64,000 nucleotides of DNA from Rheinheimera sp. EpRS3 (GCF_001513785.1 NZ_LNQS01000008.1:682001-746000), one strand, 5' to 3'. Positions 55,256 to 63,395 are shown, numbered from the stretch's first letter. A program made the numbers and translations. The notes: generated by a model not told the origin, from the sequence alone.

Positions 55256-55383
55256 GGTCGTACGGCCGCATTACAGTTTGTATCACTACAGGTTCATACT
55301 TGCAGCTGGCCGTTACCGAGCATGTGATTACCCAGCGGTTAGATGATTTTAACCAGTACTGTTAGTTGCTGCTTGGCAAAGAC

Positions 55384-55408
55384 CAATGACACTGAGCCTT
55401 TTGATTCC
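55384..55408. repeat. Dispersed repeat, copy A
   Basis: CAATGACACTGAGCCTTTTG followed by ATTCC. It shares 20 of about 24 positions with copy B (57537) and copy C (58836). It is followed by ATTTATTTGGACCCCATTTATT. Such sequences flank accessory genes in several Alteromonadales and may be REP-type or recombination remnants. The gap 55256-55546 otherwise holds an unplaced in-frame fragment (55302-55364) and nothing recognisable. Confidence 0.5.
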
Positions 55409-55546
55409 ATTTATTTGGACCCCATTTATTTTTTACTCGACACCACCAGTTACAGCATTATATGAGACCAAGATTTCGTGGGGATCCCTCAGGCTCAGCC
55501 CCCTTTTTCCTTTTTTCCTGGGGTACCTCAACCTGACCCCGTCCGT

Positions 55547-57385
55547 TTAGCCGGCAGCTACATAGGCATTCATTGCCGCCACAATTGCCGCATAGTTCGC
55601 TTCCACATAGCGGGTTTCGAGTGCATTGTAATTAGTTACGCCGTCGGCAGCCAGGGCCCCCTTTGCAACCCATTCAGTATCTTCTGTAATTGGCGTATCA
55701 ATCGGCAAGGCAGGTGTATTGGTAATATAGCGTTTAAAAATTGCCAGTATCTCGGGCGTAAGTACCAAACCTTCAGCAAGCCCCTTGTGTGCCATAGTGA
55801 GTACCACACGAACCAGTTGTCGCTGATCGCCTTTTCCTACTTTCAGAAAAAGTACTGCCGGGTCGAGCCCCGTGCGTGTTTGCATCACTTGTGCCGAATG
55901 CAATATTTTGGCCCCATACACCGCAGGCACATCAGGCAAGGATGCTAAGCTGGTTTGAATGAAATTAAGGTATGCAGCCATCGACAATTGTTCATCAACA
56001 GGTTCGGCTCCCTCATCGGCGGCTATCTGCGGCAACCTTGCGGAGGGTAATACTGCAGTGCTCAAACCTAACGCTCTAGATGCCTGTGCATTGGCACGGG
56101 GAAAGAAATTGAGATTATCTACTTCGGTCACGCCATGGCCTGCCAATTCCGTATTCACCTCTGGTTTTGTTTTCGTTGTTTTATCGGTGTATCCGAGGGT
56201 TTTATCTCCTTGCAGCGCCAGCATGGCCAGCAAATGTGCATTTTCAACGGTAAGGTGATGCCCCGCCTCACGCCTCACCCCGCCACCTGCGCCGGGGGTT
56301 TTATAAGTAGAATAGCTGTGGTGAATAAAAGAGTGACGATCACCGGCCACCTCCTCCACATTCATTTTCACCTCCCCCACACCCGCTGGAATATTGCCGG
56401 TAAGTGCACCGGGGGTCGAAAAGTCTAGAGTGTTCAAATTAGGCCCGCCATCACCCGCCGTTGCGTGTATAAGTTTGCTATCCCAGGTATGTGCCGCCAA
56501 AAAGGCACCTAAATCGCCAAGCACTACCCATGCTCCGTCCACCTTTTTCCTCAATCCACCATCAGGAATGCGTTTTACCATCGTAGCAGTACCACCTGTT
56601 AATTTTGCCGCAACATCAGTTGCCAGGTTAGGTTCTATCTTTGTATTCCAGGTATCTTGAGTTATTGCACGTTGCACCAGTGCAGCACCGGCCATAGGCA
56701 TAACAAGACGGCGCTCTAGCAAGGGTATGCTTGCACTCGCCGACAATGCCCGCCTCCCCATTGTATCCGCCTCAGTCTCCAACCCCACATCATCATTCAC
56801 TGGCACTTCGCCTTTCATCTGCACCGTAGGTTTCACCCGCCCTTGAGCCTGCTGTACTAAGTGCCAAGCCTCATGCGGCAAATGCTGTTCCTGCCCCGGT
56901 GCCACATGAATTTCACTACCTTGCGCATAAGCATGGGCTTGCAACTGCGCTGGTTTATCGGAGTTGTAGTGCACCTTCACATGATCCATGCTCATACCCG
57001 AAAGATTTTCTATACCTGCCTTTAAATTATCCGGCAGCCCAGTATTGTTCGGGCGCGGCGCTTCGGCAGCGGCTTCTAATTGTCCTGGTTCGGATTCAAA
57101 TTTACCTTGCAGGGGTTCTTCGTCCTCCATTTGTTGCAAAGGTTTGGATTTACTAACGGAGGTTTGCGCGGTGGTATTTAACCGCTGCTGCGCAGGACTA
57201 TTCGCCATCATCTGTGCAGTGGCTTTTAGTTTTTGTTGCTGCGGGCTGTTGGCCATCATCGCTTGTAATGACTGTGTTGCAGTGGTGAGTTCCCGACTAT
57301 CGGAAAAGGTCTGCGTGGCAGCTTTGATGGAATCTGGCTGATGTTGCGCGCGTGAATTTTCCTTGCGTTGGGAAACGTATGCCAT
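55547..57385 (-). CDS. DUF4157 (eCIS-core) protein with unknown C-terminal region
   Basis: 612 aa, no signal peptide. The N terminus has two repeats of AMMANSPQQQKLKATAQ type (about 40-75), typical of proteins linked to extracellular contractile injection systems. DUF4157 domain at about 115-215: LPDNLKAGIENLSGMSMDHV, zincin motif HEAWHLVQQ (171-179) and ETEAD with a third metal ligand. The long C-terminal part (230-612) matches no domain I know; it has His-rich spots (DRHSFIHHSYS, AGHHLTVENAHL). Such architecture is that of eCIS-loaded toxins or structural caps, but no contractile-system gene is in the window. GGTGA precedes the ATG. Confidence 0.82.
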   Translation of the reverse strand: MAYVSQRKENSRAQHQPDSIKAATQTFSDSRELTTATQSLQAMMANSPQQQKLKATAQMMANSPAQQRLNTTAQTSVSKSKPLQQMEDEEPLQGKFESEPGQLEAAAEAPRPNNTGLPDNLKAGIENLSGMSMDHVKVHYNSDKPAQLQAHAYAQGSEIHVAPGQEQHLPHEAWHLVQQAQGRVKPTVQMKGEVPVNDDVGLETEADTMGRRALSASASIPLLERRLVMPMAGAALVQRAITQDTWNTKIEPNLATDVAAKLTGGTATMVKRIPDGGLRKKVDGAWVVLGDLGAFLAAHTWDSKLIHATAGDGGPNLNTLDFSTPGALTGNIPAGVGEVKMNVEEVAGDRHSFIHHSYSTYKTPGAGGGVRREAGHHLTVENAHLLAMLALQGDKTLGYTDKTTKTKPEVNTELAGHGVTEVDNLNFFPRANAQASRALGLSTAVLPSARLPQIAADEGAEPVDEQLSMAAYLNFIQTSLASLPDVPAVYGAKILHSAQVMQTRTGLDPAVLFLKVGKGDQRQLVRVVLTMAHKGLAEGLVLTPEILAIFKRYITNTPALPIDTPITEDTEWVAKGALAADGVTNYNALETRYVEANYAAIVAAMNAYVAAG

Positions 57386-57833
57386 GACTTGTCACCGTTG
57401 AGATATGTTGTAGTAACCATAGATGACAATAGTACTGAACGATATGGATTTCACTGCCGCAGCAAACTTTGTAAAGATCGATGAAGACCGAAGGGGTCAG
57501 TGATATTTCTGTTAATAACATTTGCCTAGACCAAATCAATGACACTGGCTCGTTTGATTCAGCGCCGCTTACGTAGCTTGCTGATGTATTTGCCATTAAG
57601 TGCTCTATTCGCGCCAGCAGGTCAGACGATATTTACGATGAATGAATTAAAAACCTGCTGGCCGCCAAAGCAGACCTTAGCCGCAGAGTCGGATAAAAGG
57701 TAAACCTTAAACTTATCATATATTTAATTATGAGCTGACACCGTTAATTCATGTATTGGTCAAAAATGCCATAGTAGCGGCCGGGGCAGTTGTCTGTTAG
57801 TTTATTTAAAAAAACAATAACAGGAACAAGCCG
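57386..57833. other. Non-coding region with repeat and fragments
   Basis: No supported gene in 448 bp. AGGGGTCAG (57492-57500) and repeat copy B at 57537 are the only recognisable items. Several stops in all frames. Confidence 0.5.
57537..57560. repeat. Dispersed repeat, copy B
   Basis: CAATGACACTGGCTCGTTTG then ATTC. It lies 37 bp after an AGGGGTCAG tract, as is typical for this repeat class. Confidence 0.5.
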
Positions 57834-58784
57834 ATGCTAAAAAAACAGCACATCTTTTCTTTACTGGCCAGCGCTGTACTGGCGACTGCCAGTACAATAA
57901 CCTGTGAAACAGCGGCCAGTACCAGTGCAGTAGCCAGCGAAAAAGCAGCCAAAGCGACGACAGTAGCCGACTGGCTGGCGCATAGTAGCGCCACCGATTG
58001 GCGCGAACTCGACGCCGAAAATACCTTATATCTGGAACTGCCAACAGGCCGGGTTATTATAGAATTAGCCAGTGATTTTGCACCCAAGCATATCAGCAAT
58101 ATTAAGGCTTTGGTGCGCGAGGGGTTTTACCAGAACATACCCATAGTGCGGGTGCAGGATAACTATGTGGTGCAATGGAATGAACCCGATGGCGTTACGC
58201 CAAAAGCGCTAAAGCAGGCCAAGCGCAACATAGCGGCAGAGTTTAGCGTTAAGCTGCCGGCGAATTTCGCTTTTACTCCCCTAGCCGACCGTGACGGCTA
58301 TGCACCACAAACGGGCCACGTTAACGGCTTTGCCATGGCAATAGACCCAAGTAACAACAACGGCTGGTTAACTCATTGCTACGGCGCCGTGGGTATAGGC
58401 CGCGACAACGACGCTGACAGCGGCTCCGGCACCTCTATGTATGTGGTAACAGGCCATGCGCCACGGCATCTGGATCGCAATATTACGCTGGTAGGCACCG
58501 TGCGCCAGGGCATGGCGTTATTATCAACCTTGTCCAGAGGACAGGGCGCTATGGGCTTTTATTCTTCAGCCGACCAGTACACTGTTATTAAAGACATTAC
58601 CCTCGCCGCAGACATGCCGCCAGCACAGCGTACCGCACTGCAAGTGCTGCGCACCGACACAGCAACCTTTAAAGGCGTAGTAGAAGCACAGCGCAACCGC
58701 GGCGGCGATTGGTACCAACACCCCGCCGGTTATATTGAAGTCTGTAATGTCAGAGTGCCGGTGAGAGAAACGCCAGTGAACTAA
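57834..58784 (+). CDS. Periplasmic cyclophilin-type peptidyl-prolyl isomerase
   Basis: 316 aa. Signal peptide (HIFSLLASAVLATASTITC), which may also be a lipobox at Cys 24 (TITC-ET). The cyclophilin fold starts at ELPTGRVIIELASDFAPKHISNIKALV and contains FYQNIPIVRVQDNYVVQWNEP, HVNGFAMAID and ITLVGTVRQGM, but parts of the classic active site (R-F-Q-Q) are altered. It assists folding of exported proteins. AGGAA lies before the ATG. It lies between the eCIS-type gene and the beta-lactamase remnant. Confidence 0.88.
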   Translation: MLKKQHIFSLLASAVLATASTITCETAASTSAVASEKAAKATTVADWLAHSSATDWRELDAENTLYLELPTGRVIIELASDFAPKHISNIKALVREGFYQNIPIVRVQDNYVVQWNEPDGVTPKALKQAKRNIAAEFSVKLPANFAFTPLADRDGYAPQTGHVNGFAMAIDPSNNNGWLTHCYGAVGIGRDNDADSGSGTSMYVVTGHAPRHLDRNITLVGTVRQGMALLSTLSRGQGAMGFYSSADQYTVIKDITLAADMPPAQRTALQVLRTDTATFKGVVEAQRNRGGDWYQHPAGYIEVCNVRVPVRETPVN

Positions 58785-58835
58785 CCGCATGCGGATAGAG
58801 CTGGGGGTGTGACGTTGATATTGCTGTCATTTAAT

Positions 58836-58858
58836 CAATGTCACTGAGCCTATTGATT
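58836..58858. repeat. Dispersed repeat, copy C, abutting the beta-lactamase remnant
   Basis: CAATGTCACTGAGCCTATTG then ATT. Its last base is immediately before the point where homology with the B3 beta-lactamase begins (58859), so the break lies exactly at the repeat. Confidence 0.55.
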
Positions 58859-59119
58859 GCCGACAGCTTATCGCCGGTTAGCAGCGACAGTTACCGTTTT
58901 AGCCAGCATCTTAGTTACTTAAAAGCGTACCGCGCCGGGTTGGATAAACTGGCAGCGCTTGATTGCCAAATTCTGCTTACGCCCCACCCGTCGGCCAGTG
59001 ATATGCGCACGCGGCTACAAAGCAGCACGGGTTTAACAGATGCTAACGGCTGTGTGATGTATTCACAGGCAGTAAAGCAGCGGCTGCAGAAACGTTTAAC
59101 AGAAGAAACAGTACAGTAA
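58859..59119 (+). pseudogene. 3' remnant of a second B3 metallo-beta-lactamase gene
   Basis: 261 bp that align without gaps to 54995-55255 with about 24 mismatches (roughly 91 percent identical). Most differences are synonymous: only 5 of 86 residues change. The frame is intact to the TAA at 59117, and even the bases AAGGT after the stop are shared. The 5' two thirds, with the zinc site, are missing; an ATG at 58838 inside the repeat would fuse MSLSLLI to it but cannot give a working enzyme. The low amino-acid change suggests a once-functional paralogue later truncated. Confidence 0.9.
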
Positions 59120-59126
59120 GGTAGCA

Positions 59127-59203
59127 GCTAACGGGTAGCTATTACTTGTTAATAGCTACGACCCCATATTCCATTACTTGTTAATAGCTACGACCCATAT
59201 TCC
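59127..59203. repeat. Inverted and tandem repeats; possible degenerate attC
   Basis: Perfect 10-bp stem GTAGCTATTA / TAATAGCTAC (59135-59159). A 32-bp unit starting ATTACTTGTTAATAGCTACG occurs twice in tandem (59141-59172, 59173-59203). The ends GCTAACG (59128-59134) and CTTGTTA (59145-59151) match the ends of the attC-like sites farther right but lie only about 25 bp apart. Confidence 0.5.
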
Positions 59204-59303
59204 AGCTCCGACCCTATATTCTGGCTTCAATTTTCTGGCTTTTTATCGATCTTGCTTAATATCTCGTCAGAGGGCTTTCCAGGGTCTTTTAGCTCTTTCT
59301 CTT

Positions 59304-59771
59304 TCATTTCTTGTTCAAATTTTTTGTATGTTTTTTTGCGCCATCAATAACTTCGCTTGCCTCTTTTTGGGTTATTGGTTTTCCACCATTTTTGGAAATT
59401 TGGATTGTAAGCAAACCTATTATGTATGTTTGGAGGCCGGCAGTGCTTGCTCCTACCGCTGAAAGTGCAATTGCCGCCCAAGCATTACCTGTTCCCCATG
59501 ACAATGCCTTGGCGGCCTCAATGAATATGGCTCTGCCGGCTACGTTAAGCGTTCCAGCAACCCCTAAAGACGTAAGGACGGAATCCCATGTGGTAATTAT
59601 TCCAAGTTGTGATGAAACGTGGGCAATCATAAACCCATTGTTTGCAATTATTGCAAGTGATGTTGCGGGTACTGGGACTGCGCCTTTTGCCGTGGCTGCA
59701 ACTGTGTACCAGCCAATTATATCTTTTGCGTCACTTATTTTTTGATTGTCAATTTCTTTCTGAATTGGCAC
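59304..59771 (-). CDS. DUF697-like small membrane protein, probable frameshift near its end
   Basis: 155 aa from a GTG at 59771 with AAGGAA upstream. Two hydrophobic segments and the layout AKGAVPVPATSLAIIANNGFMIAHVSSQLGI ... ALSAVGASTAGLQTYIIGLL resemble DUF697. The end HTKNLNKK is read after a run of seven A (minus strand, 59331-59337). With one more A the frame would continue TYKKFEQEMKEKELKDPGKPSDEILSKIDKKPEN to a TGA at 59227, a more protein-like tail. Hence the run is likely a frameshift, real or a sequencing error. It forms the first of three cassette-like genes on the minus strand. Confidence 0.65.
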   Translation of the reverse strand: MPIQKEIDNQKISDAKDIIGWYTVAATAKGAVPVPATSLAIIANNGFMIAHVSSQLGIITTWDSVLTSLGVAGTLNVAGRAIFIEAAKALSWGTGNAWAAIALSAVGASTAGLQTYIIGLLTIQISKNGGKPITQKEASEVIDGAKKHTKNLNKK

Positions 59772-59786
59772 TGTGGTTTCCTTACT

Positions 59787-59843
59787 GGCTAACGCTCAAA
59801 GCAACTGCGCGGTACGCGTCGGCAGCTTTTGCTTGTTAGCGCC
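59787..59843 (-). other. attC-like site 1 (integron cassette boundary)
   Basis: 57 bp. Read on the minus strand it starts CGCTAACAAGC and ends TGAGCGTTAGCC, with an imperfect palindrome in between (AAGCAA..GCTGC / GCAG-TTGCTT, central GACGCG). The TAA stop of the DUF2971 gene lies inside the first core (59836-59838), as is usual for gene cassettes. The next gene starts 16 bp beyond the other end. Confidence 0.72.
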
Positions 59844-60696
59844 CTTCTGGGGATTCCCCCCAATATCGTGAACTTATATCCATGATATATCGACATAATT
59901 TTGCGCTGTGATCATCACGAACTGTTTGGTAAAAGCGTGTTTTCTTTTGATGATACCTAAGCAAATGGCTTACCGCTGTTTTAGTTTCAACCGAAGTATT
60001 AAGTCCAAAAGTAATGCTAGTGATGGCTTCAATATTTAAATTGAAAACCTGCCCACCATTCTCTGGCAATAAGTAGCGCCACTCTTTCTCGTATTTCCAA
60101 TTTATAGACTTAGTGCAAAGAGTCTTAAAAAACAATCTGAATGCGGCATCGTTTGAATGCCACATACCACATGCAGCATACAACAAATATGCGTTTCTGG
60201 TAATTTCACTTTCTTCTTTATACTCAACTTCGTGTAACCAATCACTGACCATTGAAATAGACTTAGGAAATAGCTTTTCAGGACAATAACCAATACAAAT
60301 ACCTGAGTGATTATTTCCGTAATGTGACCACATCAAAGTATTAATTGGGTCTGATGATAATGACAGCACTCCAACTGTTTCCGCTTTATCATTCCAGTAA
60401 TCAGCCACCATACCAGCTTTTTGTTTGAGGTATGTACTTGGCTTTCCATTTTCAAATAAATCATCAAAACCATTATAAGTGATAAGCTTACCAGTCTCGT
60501 TTTTGTACCAGTGCTGGAACTTACCAAAGTCTTCGATAAACTCAGCTTTACTAACATCGCTAACCAGTAACTTAAGTTGCGAGTCAAATGGATCATTAAG
60601 CTGAACAGGTTTTGGCACCCAAAGTCCCTTATTCAATAGACTTAGGATGGTGTACTTTTCAAAGTTTCTATATTTGAATAACTCTTTAGGTACCAT
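59836..60696 (-). CDS. DUF2971-domain protein (cassette gene)
   Basis: 286 aa from the ATG at 60696, with GAGGA upstream (the ATG at 60699 is an alternative). The start VPKELFKYRNFEKYTILSLL and the NDPFDSQLKLL, VLSLSSDPINTLMWSHYGNNHSGICIGYC patterns are typical of DUF2971, a family frequent in integrons, phage and mobile islands and of unknown activity. Codon use is AT-richer than the chromosomal core genes. The gene fills the space between two attC-like sites: its stop is in site 1 and its start is 25 bp from site 2. Confidence 0.85.
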   Translation of the reverse strand: MVPKELFKYRNFEKYTILSLLNKGLWVPKPVQLNDPFDSQLKLLVSDVSKAEFIEDFGKFQHWYKNETGKLITYNGFDDLFENGKPSTYLKQKAGMVADYWNDKAETVGVLSLSSDPINTLMWSHYGNNHSGICIGYCPEKLFPKSISMVSDWLHEVEYKEESEITRNAYLLYAACGMWHSNDAAFRLFFKTLCTKSINWKYEKEWRYLLPENGGQVFNLNIEAITSITFGLNTSVETKTAVSHLLRYHQKKTRFYQTVRDDHSAKLCRYIMDISSRYWGESPEGR

Positions 60697-60720
60697 CATT
60701 CCTCGATTTTTTCTTTGAAA

Positions 60721-60792
60721 GCTAACGCCCAAAGCCGCGGCGCGCGTTAGCACATCCAGCCCGAAGGGCGATGCTCCCTTTGCTTGTTAGTT
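60721..60792 (-). other. attC-like site 2 (integron cassette boundary)
   Basis: 72 bp. The + strand starts GCTAACGCCCAAAG and ends CTTTGCTTGTTAG, the same ends as site 1 (GCTAACGCTCAAAG ... TTTTGCTTGTTAG). The middle folds into long imperfect stems, including GCCCGAAGGGC. It lies between the start of the DUF2971 gene and the stop of the next gene (60802). Confidence 0.72.
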
Positions 60793-60801
60793 ATTATCGG
60801 G

Positions 60802-61164
60802 TTACTTAAGTACATCGTTATCCACTGGTTGATATGAACCCCAGCCACCTTTAACTACTTCTTTTAGGCGGCCTGATACGATGTTGAAAGATACGATATA
60901 TCTATCGTATGCGTATTTTGAATATTCATCTGAGTGAAGTGAGTTTTTATCTACAAAGCTAAGTTCAATATAGATTTCCGCCAATTTTTTACTCTTGGTC
61001 TCCACCTCCATATCTACAAACACCAAATCATTACCCTTCGTATTCGGGTGGATTTTATGGATTTCCTTGATTGAACCTTCCCTAAGCTTGTTAATATCAA
61101 TGCCTTCGTTTGCGTGTGCGAAAGATATAAATAGAAGGCCGAAAAGTATAACTAAGAATTTCAT
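60802..61164 (-). CDS. Small exported protein of unknown function (cassette gene)
   Basis: 120 aa from the ATG at 61164 (AGGAG six bases upstream). Signal peptide MKFLVILFGLLFISFAHANEG, then a charged mature domain (EGIDINKLREGSIKEIHKIHPNTKGNDLVFVDMEVE ... YDRYIVSFNIVSGRLKEVVKGGWGS), a typical alpha-plus-beta layout, with no family recognised. It lies just to the right of attC-like site 2 and probably forms the third cassette. AT-rich codon use, unlike the flanking tpm gene. Confidence 0.7.
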   Translation of the reverse strand: MKFLVILFGLLFISFAHANEGIDINKLREGSIKEIHKIHPNTKGNDLVFVDMEVETKSKKLAEIYIELSFVDKNSLHSDEYSKYAYDRYIVSFNIVSGRLKEVVKGGWGSYQPVDNDVLK

Positions 61165-61476
61165 TTTCACTCCTGGTAGAACTAACAGCTTGTTCAAAGG
61201 ATCAGAACCCGCGAGCGGCGTTTTTCGATCCCGCAAGTTCTATAATTGGTTTCAGTCTATGGCGCTAGCTGAATGTAAATCAAGCATTTTTATCTTGTAG
61301 CAATTTATGTTGCTGCAAAATACGGGCTTTAAGCCCGCAAGTTGCGGATAAAAAACTCAAAGGTAAAACTGTACATTTAAATAGCCATTTAGTGCAGATT
61401 TTTGGTAAAACATAAATTATTAAAATTATGAATTATTAGGGGCAGATAAAAATTAGACCTGATACCTCAACATAAT
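61165..61476. other. Intergenic region with weak attC-like sequence
   Basis: About 310 bp with no gene. 61178-61246 has a possible degenerate attC (GAACTAACAGCTTG at one end, GGATC/GATCC arms and a GAAC..TTG end) but lacks a clean second core. A self-complementary CGGGCTTTAAGCCCG lies at 61323-61337. TTTGCTCTGACTC near 61488 is the end of tpm. Confidence 0.4.
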
Positions 61477-62130
61477 TTAATTTTGCTCTGACTCTATTGG
61501 TGTTAAAAGCCAGCCGATCTCGGTGGCCTGGCACTTTCGTTTTAGCCCACCTGGCACTTCACGTTTTTCCAGGCAGTTAAGGCTATAAACACTGCTGTAG
61601 AGTTTATGCATTTCCAGGCTGTCAACAGAGAACGGCGGCCCTGCCAGCTGCGCTTGATCATACTCAAAGCAAATGACCAATTGTGGCGCACCCTGGCTGA
61701 TGGTTATAAGGTGTTGTGCATAGCGCTGTCGCATAGCGTCAGGCAAGGCTACCAGTGCGGCGCGGTCATATATGGCGGCAACCGGGCCCAGGGTGTTTTC
61801 TGACAACTGAAAAATATCGCCGACAAACACCTGCAACTGTTCCGCACGATAAAGCTGCAAGTTGCCTGCGCCACTAATGTCGGGCGTTAGCCCAAGCTCA
61901 GCAAACAGTTCTTGCACAGCTATTTCGCTTAACTCGGCGCCGACGACGTGATAACCCTGCGCCAGTAGCCAGTGTATATCGAGGCTTTTACCGCACAGTG
62001 GCAGAAAAACCGAGGCGCCGGGCGCGAGTGCCAGCTGATTAAACCAACTGACTAACAAAGGATTGGCCGCCGCCTGATGAAAAGCAATCTGTCTTTTTTG
62101 CCATTTTTCCTGCCAGAAATCCGGGTCCAC
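61477..62130 (-). CDS. tpm: Thiopurine/tellurite S-methyltransferase-like protein
   Basis: 217 aa, GTG start at 62130 placed by AAGGAGG. It transfers a methyl group from S-adenosylmethionine to thiols or, in some bacteria, to selenium or tellurium compounds. Motifs: FWQEKWQKRQIAFHQ at the N terminus, VFLPLCGKSLDIHWL, VVGAELSEIAV, and VAAIYDRAALVALPDAMRQRYAQHL, all typical of the TPMT family. Normal length (E. coli does not have it; Pseudomonas 218 aa). The 225 bp to the right contain no gene. Confidence 0.94.
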   Translation of the reverse strand: MDPDFWQEKWQKRQIAFHQAAANPLLVSWFNQLALAPGASVFLPLCGKSLDIHWLLAQGYHVVGAELSEIAVQELFAELGLTPDISGAGNLQLYRAEQLQVFVGDIFQLSENTLGPVAAIYDRAALVALPDAMRQRYAQHLITISQGAPQLVICFEYDQAQLAGPPFSVDSLEMHKLYSSVYSLNCLEKREVPGGLKRKCQATEIGWLLTPIESEQN

Positions 62131-62355
62131 GCGCCCTCCTTTTGCTCTGATGCTAATAATGTGTTGCTGTCAGTTACTTCGGCAATGCCATTTCGCACAA
62201 CCGGTTTGCTGTCGATACTAGCATTGTTTGTACGATTTCTTGCGCTAGCTCTTGCCCTGGCTCAGCTGCCGCCGGGCATTAATCGGAATTAGGTTAAAAG
62301 TTTGAGCAAGGATAATTTTGATCTGGCCCTAAATATTATTATGATCGTCTTATAT

Positions 62356-63264
62356 TTACAGACGCCGCCTGAGATCATCGAGCAACCACTGGCCAGCCTG
62401 CCCCAGGGGCCGGTTACGCGTATGTGCGGCATAAATCGTCAGGCCTTCCTCTGGCGTCGGATCGTTTTCAATACACAGCGGAACCAGGCGTCCATCTCGT
62501 ATCAACGTTGATACGAGATGTTCAGGCATGCGGCACCATCCGAAACCACCGAGTAAAAAGTCGAGGCGCCGGCCGAGATCCACGAAGCGCCAAAATCTCA
62601 CACTTGCCAGCCCAAAGTTTGCGCTTCCGGGATCAATTGGGTCCGATAGAACAAGCTGAACATGCGGCTCCAAATCGATTTGCGTCGCCGCACGGCCAAG
62701 CCTGGCAAGCGGATGCCCCGGGGCTACCACCGCCTGCATCCGGACGCGTAGCAATGGATAAGCGGTAATGTCATCCGGAACAGCAGGAAGCAGCAAGCAG
62801 ATACCGATTGCAGTCGAGTCATTTCTGAGTCGCCGCAACGAGCCGCCCAACCCTTCGGTTGAAAAACTGACAGGCAGATTCGGAAAGGCCAGGCTCAGGG
62901 CGGACAGACTTTCGATGAATGGAGCCGAGGGCACTAAAGGATCGATTGCAATGACGAGCTCCGGTTCCAGGCCCATGCGAACCCCCTTTGCGACTCCCTC
63001 GAACCTTGCAGCGCTTGCCAATACCAAGCGCGCCTGTTCGACAAGAACCCGCCCGGTGTCTGTCAAAATTGGCCGGTAGCCACTGCGCTCAAACAGCGAC
63101 ACGCCTTGGATATCCTCAAGTGTCGAGATCGTTTGGCTTATCGCGGATTGGACGCGACCCAGCTTTCGCCCTGCAGCCGAAAAACTGCCCACATCCGCAA
63201 TTGTCACCAAAACCCGAAGCTGATCAAGTGTAAGACTTCCTATCAAGGTGCACTCCAAATCCAT
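62356..63264 (-). CDS. LysR-family regulator divergent from azoreductase
   Basis: 302 aa from the ATG at 63264; a TTG at 63246 with GGAG six bases upstream gives the cleaner family start (IGSLTLDQLRVLV) and may be the true one. N-terminal helix-turn-helix LRVLVTIADVGSFSAAGRKLGRVQSAISQTISTLE, then the ligand domain. Its G+C appears higher than that of the genes to the left and its codons favour CGC, CGG and GGC, so it may have been acquired. Divergent from azoR with about 130 bp between; it probably activates it. Same subgroup as the LysR gene at 48.5 kb. Confidence 0.93.
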   Translation of the reverse strand: MDLECTLIGSLTLDQLRVLVTIADVGSFSAAGRKLGRVQSAISQTISTLEDIQGVSLFERSGYRPILTDTGRVLVEQARLVLASAARFEGVAKGVRMGLEPELVIAIDPLVPSAPFIESLSALSLAFPNLPVSFSTEGLGGSLRRLRNDSTAIGICLLLPAVPDDITAYPLLRVRMQAVVAPGHPLARLGRAATQIDLEPHVQLVLSDPIDPGSANFGLASVRFWRFVDLGRRLDFLLGGFGWCRMPEHLVSTLIRDGRLVPLCIENDPTPEEGLTIYAAHTRNRPLGQAGQWLLDDLRRRL

Positions 63265-63395
63265 CACAAATACCGATATTCTCTATCATATTTTAATCAC
63301 TTATCTTAATAAAGAGGTTGTTATATATTCTCCATACACCCAGCTTGGGAGAAAAGCCTTTGTGGCACTCCTGACTACTTTTTAGGAGATTTGAA

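Noticed and set aside
57297-57596. 99-codon minus-strand frame upstream of the DUF4157 gene
   Set aside because: It overlaps the start of the DUF4157 gene and a dispersed repeat, and has no family features.
55256-59230. Insertion sequence or prophage as carrier of the accessory segment
   Set aside because: No transposase, integrase or phage gene and no terminal inverted repeats with target duplication were recognised.
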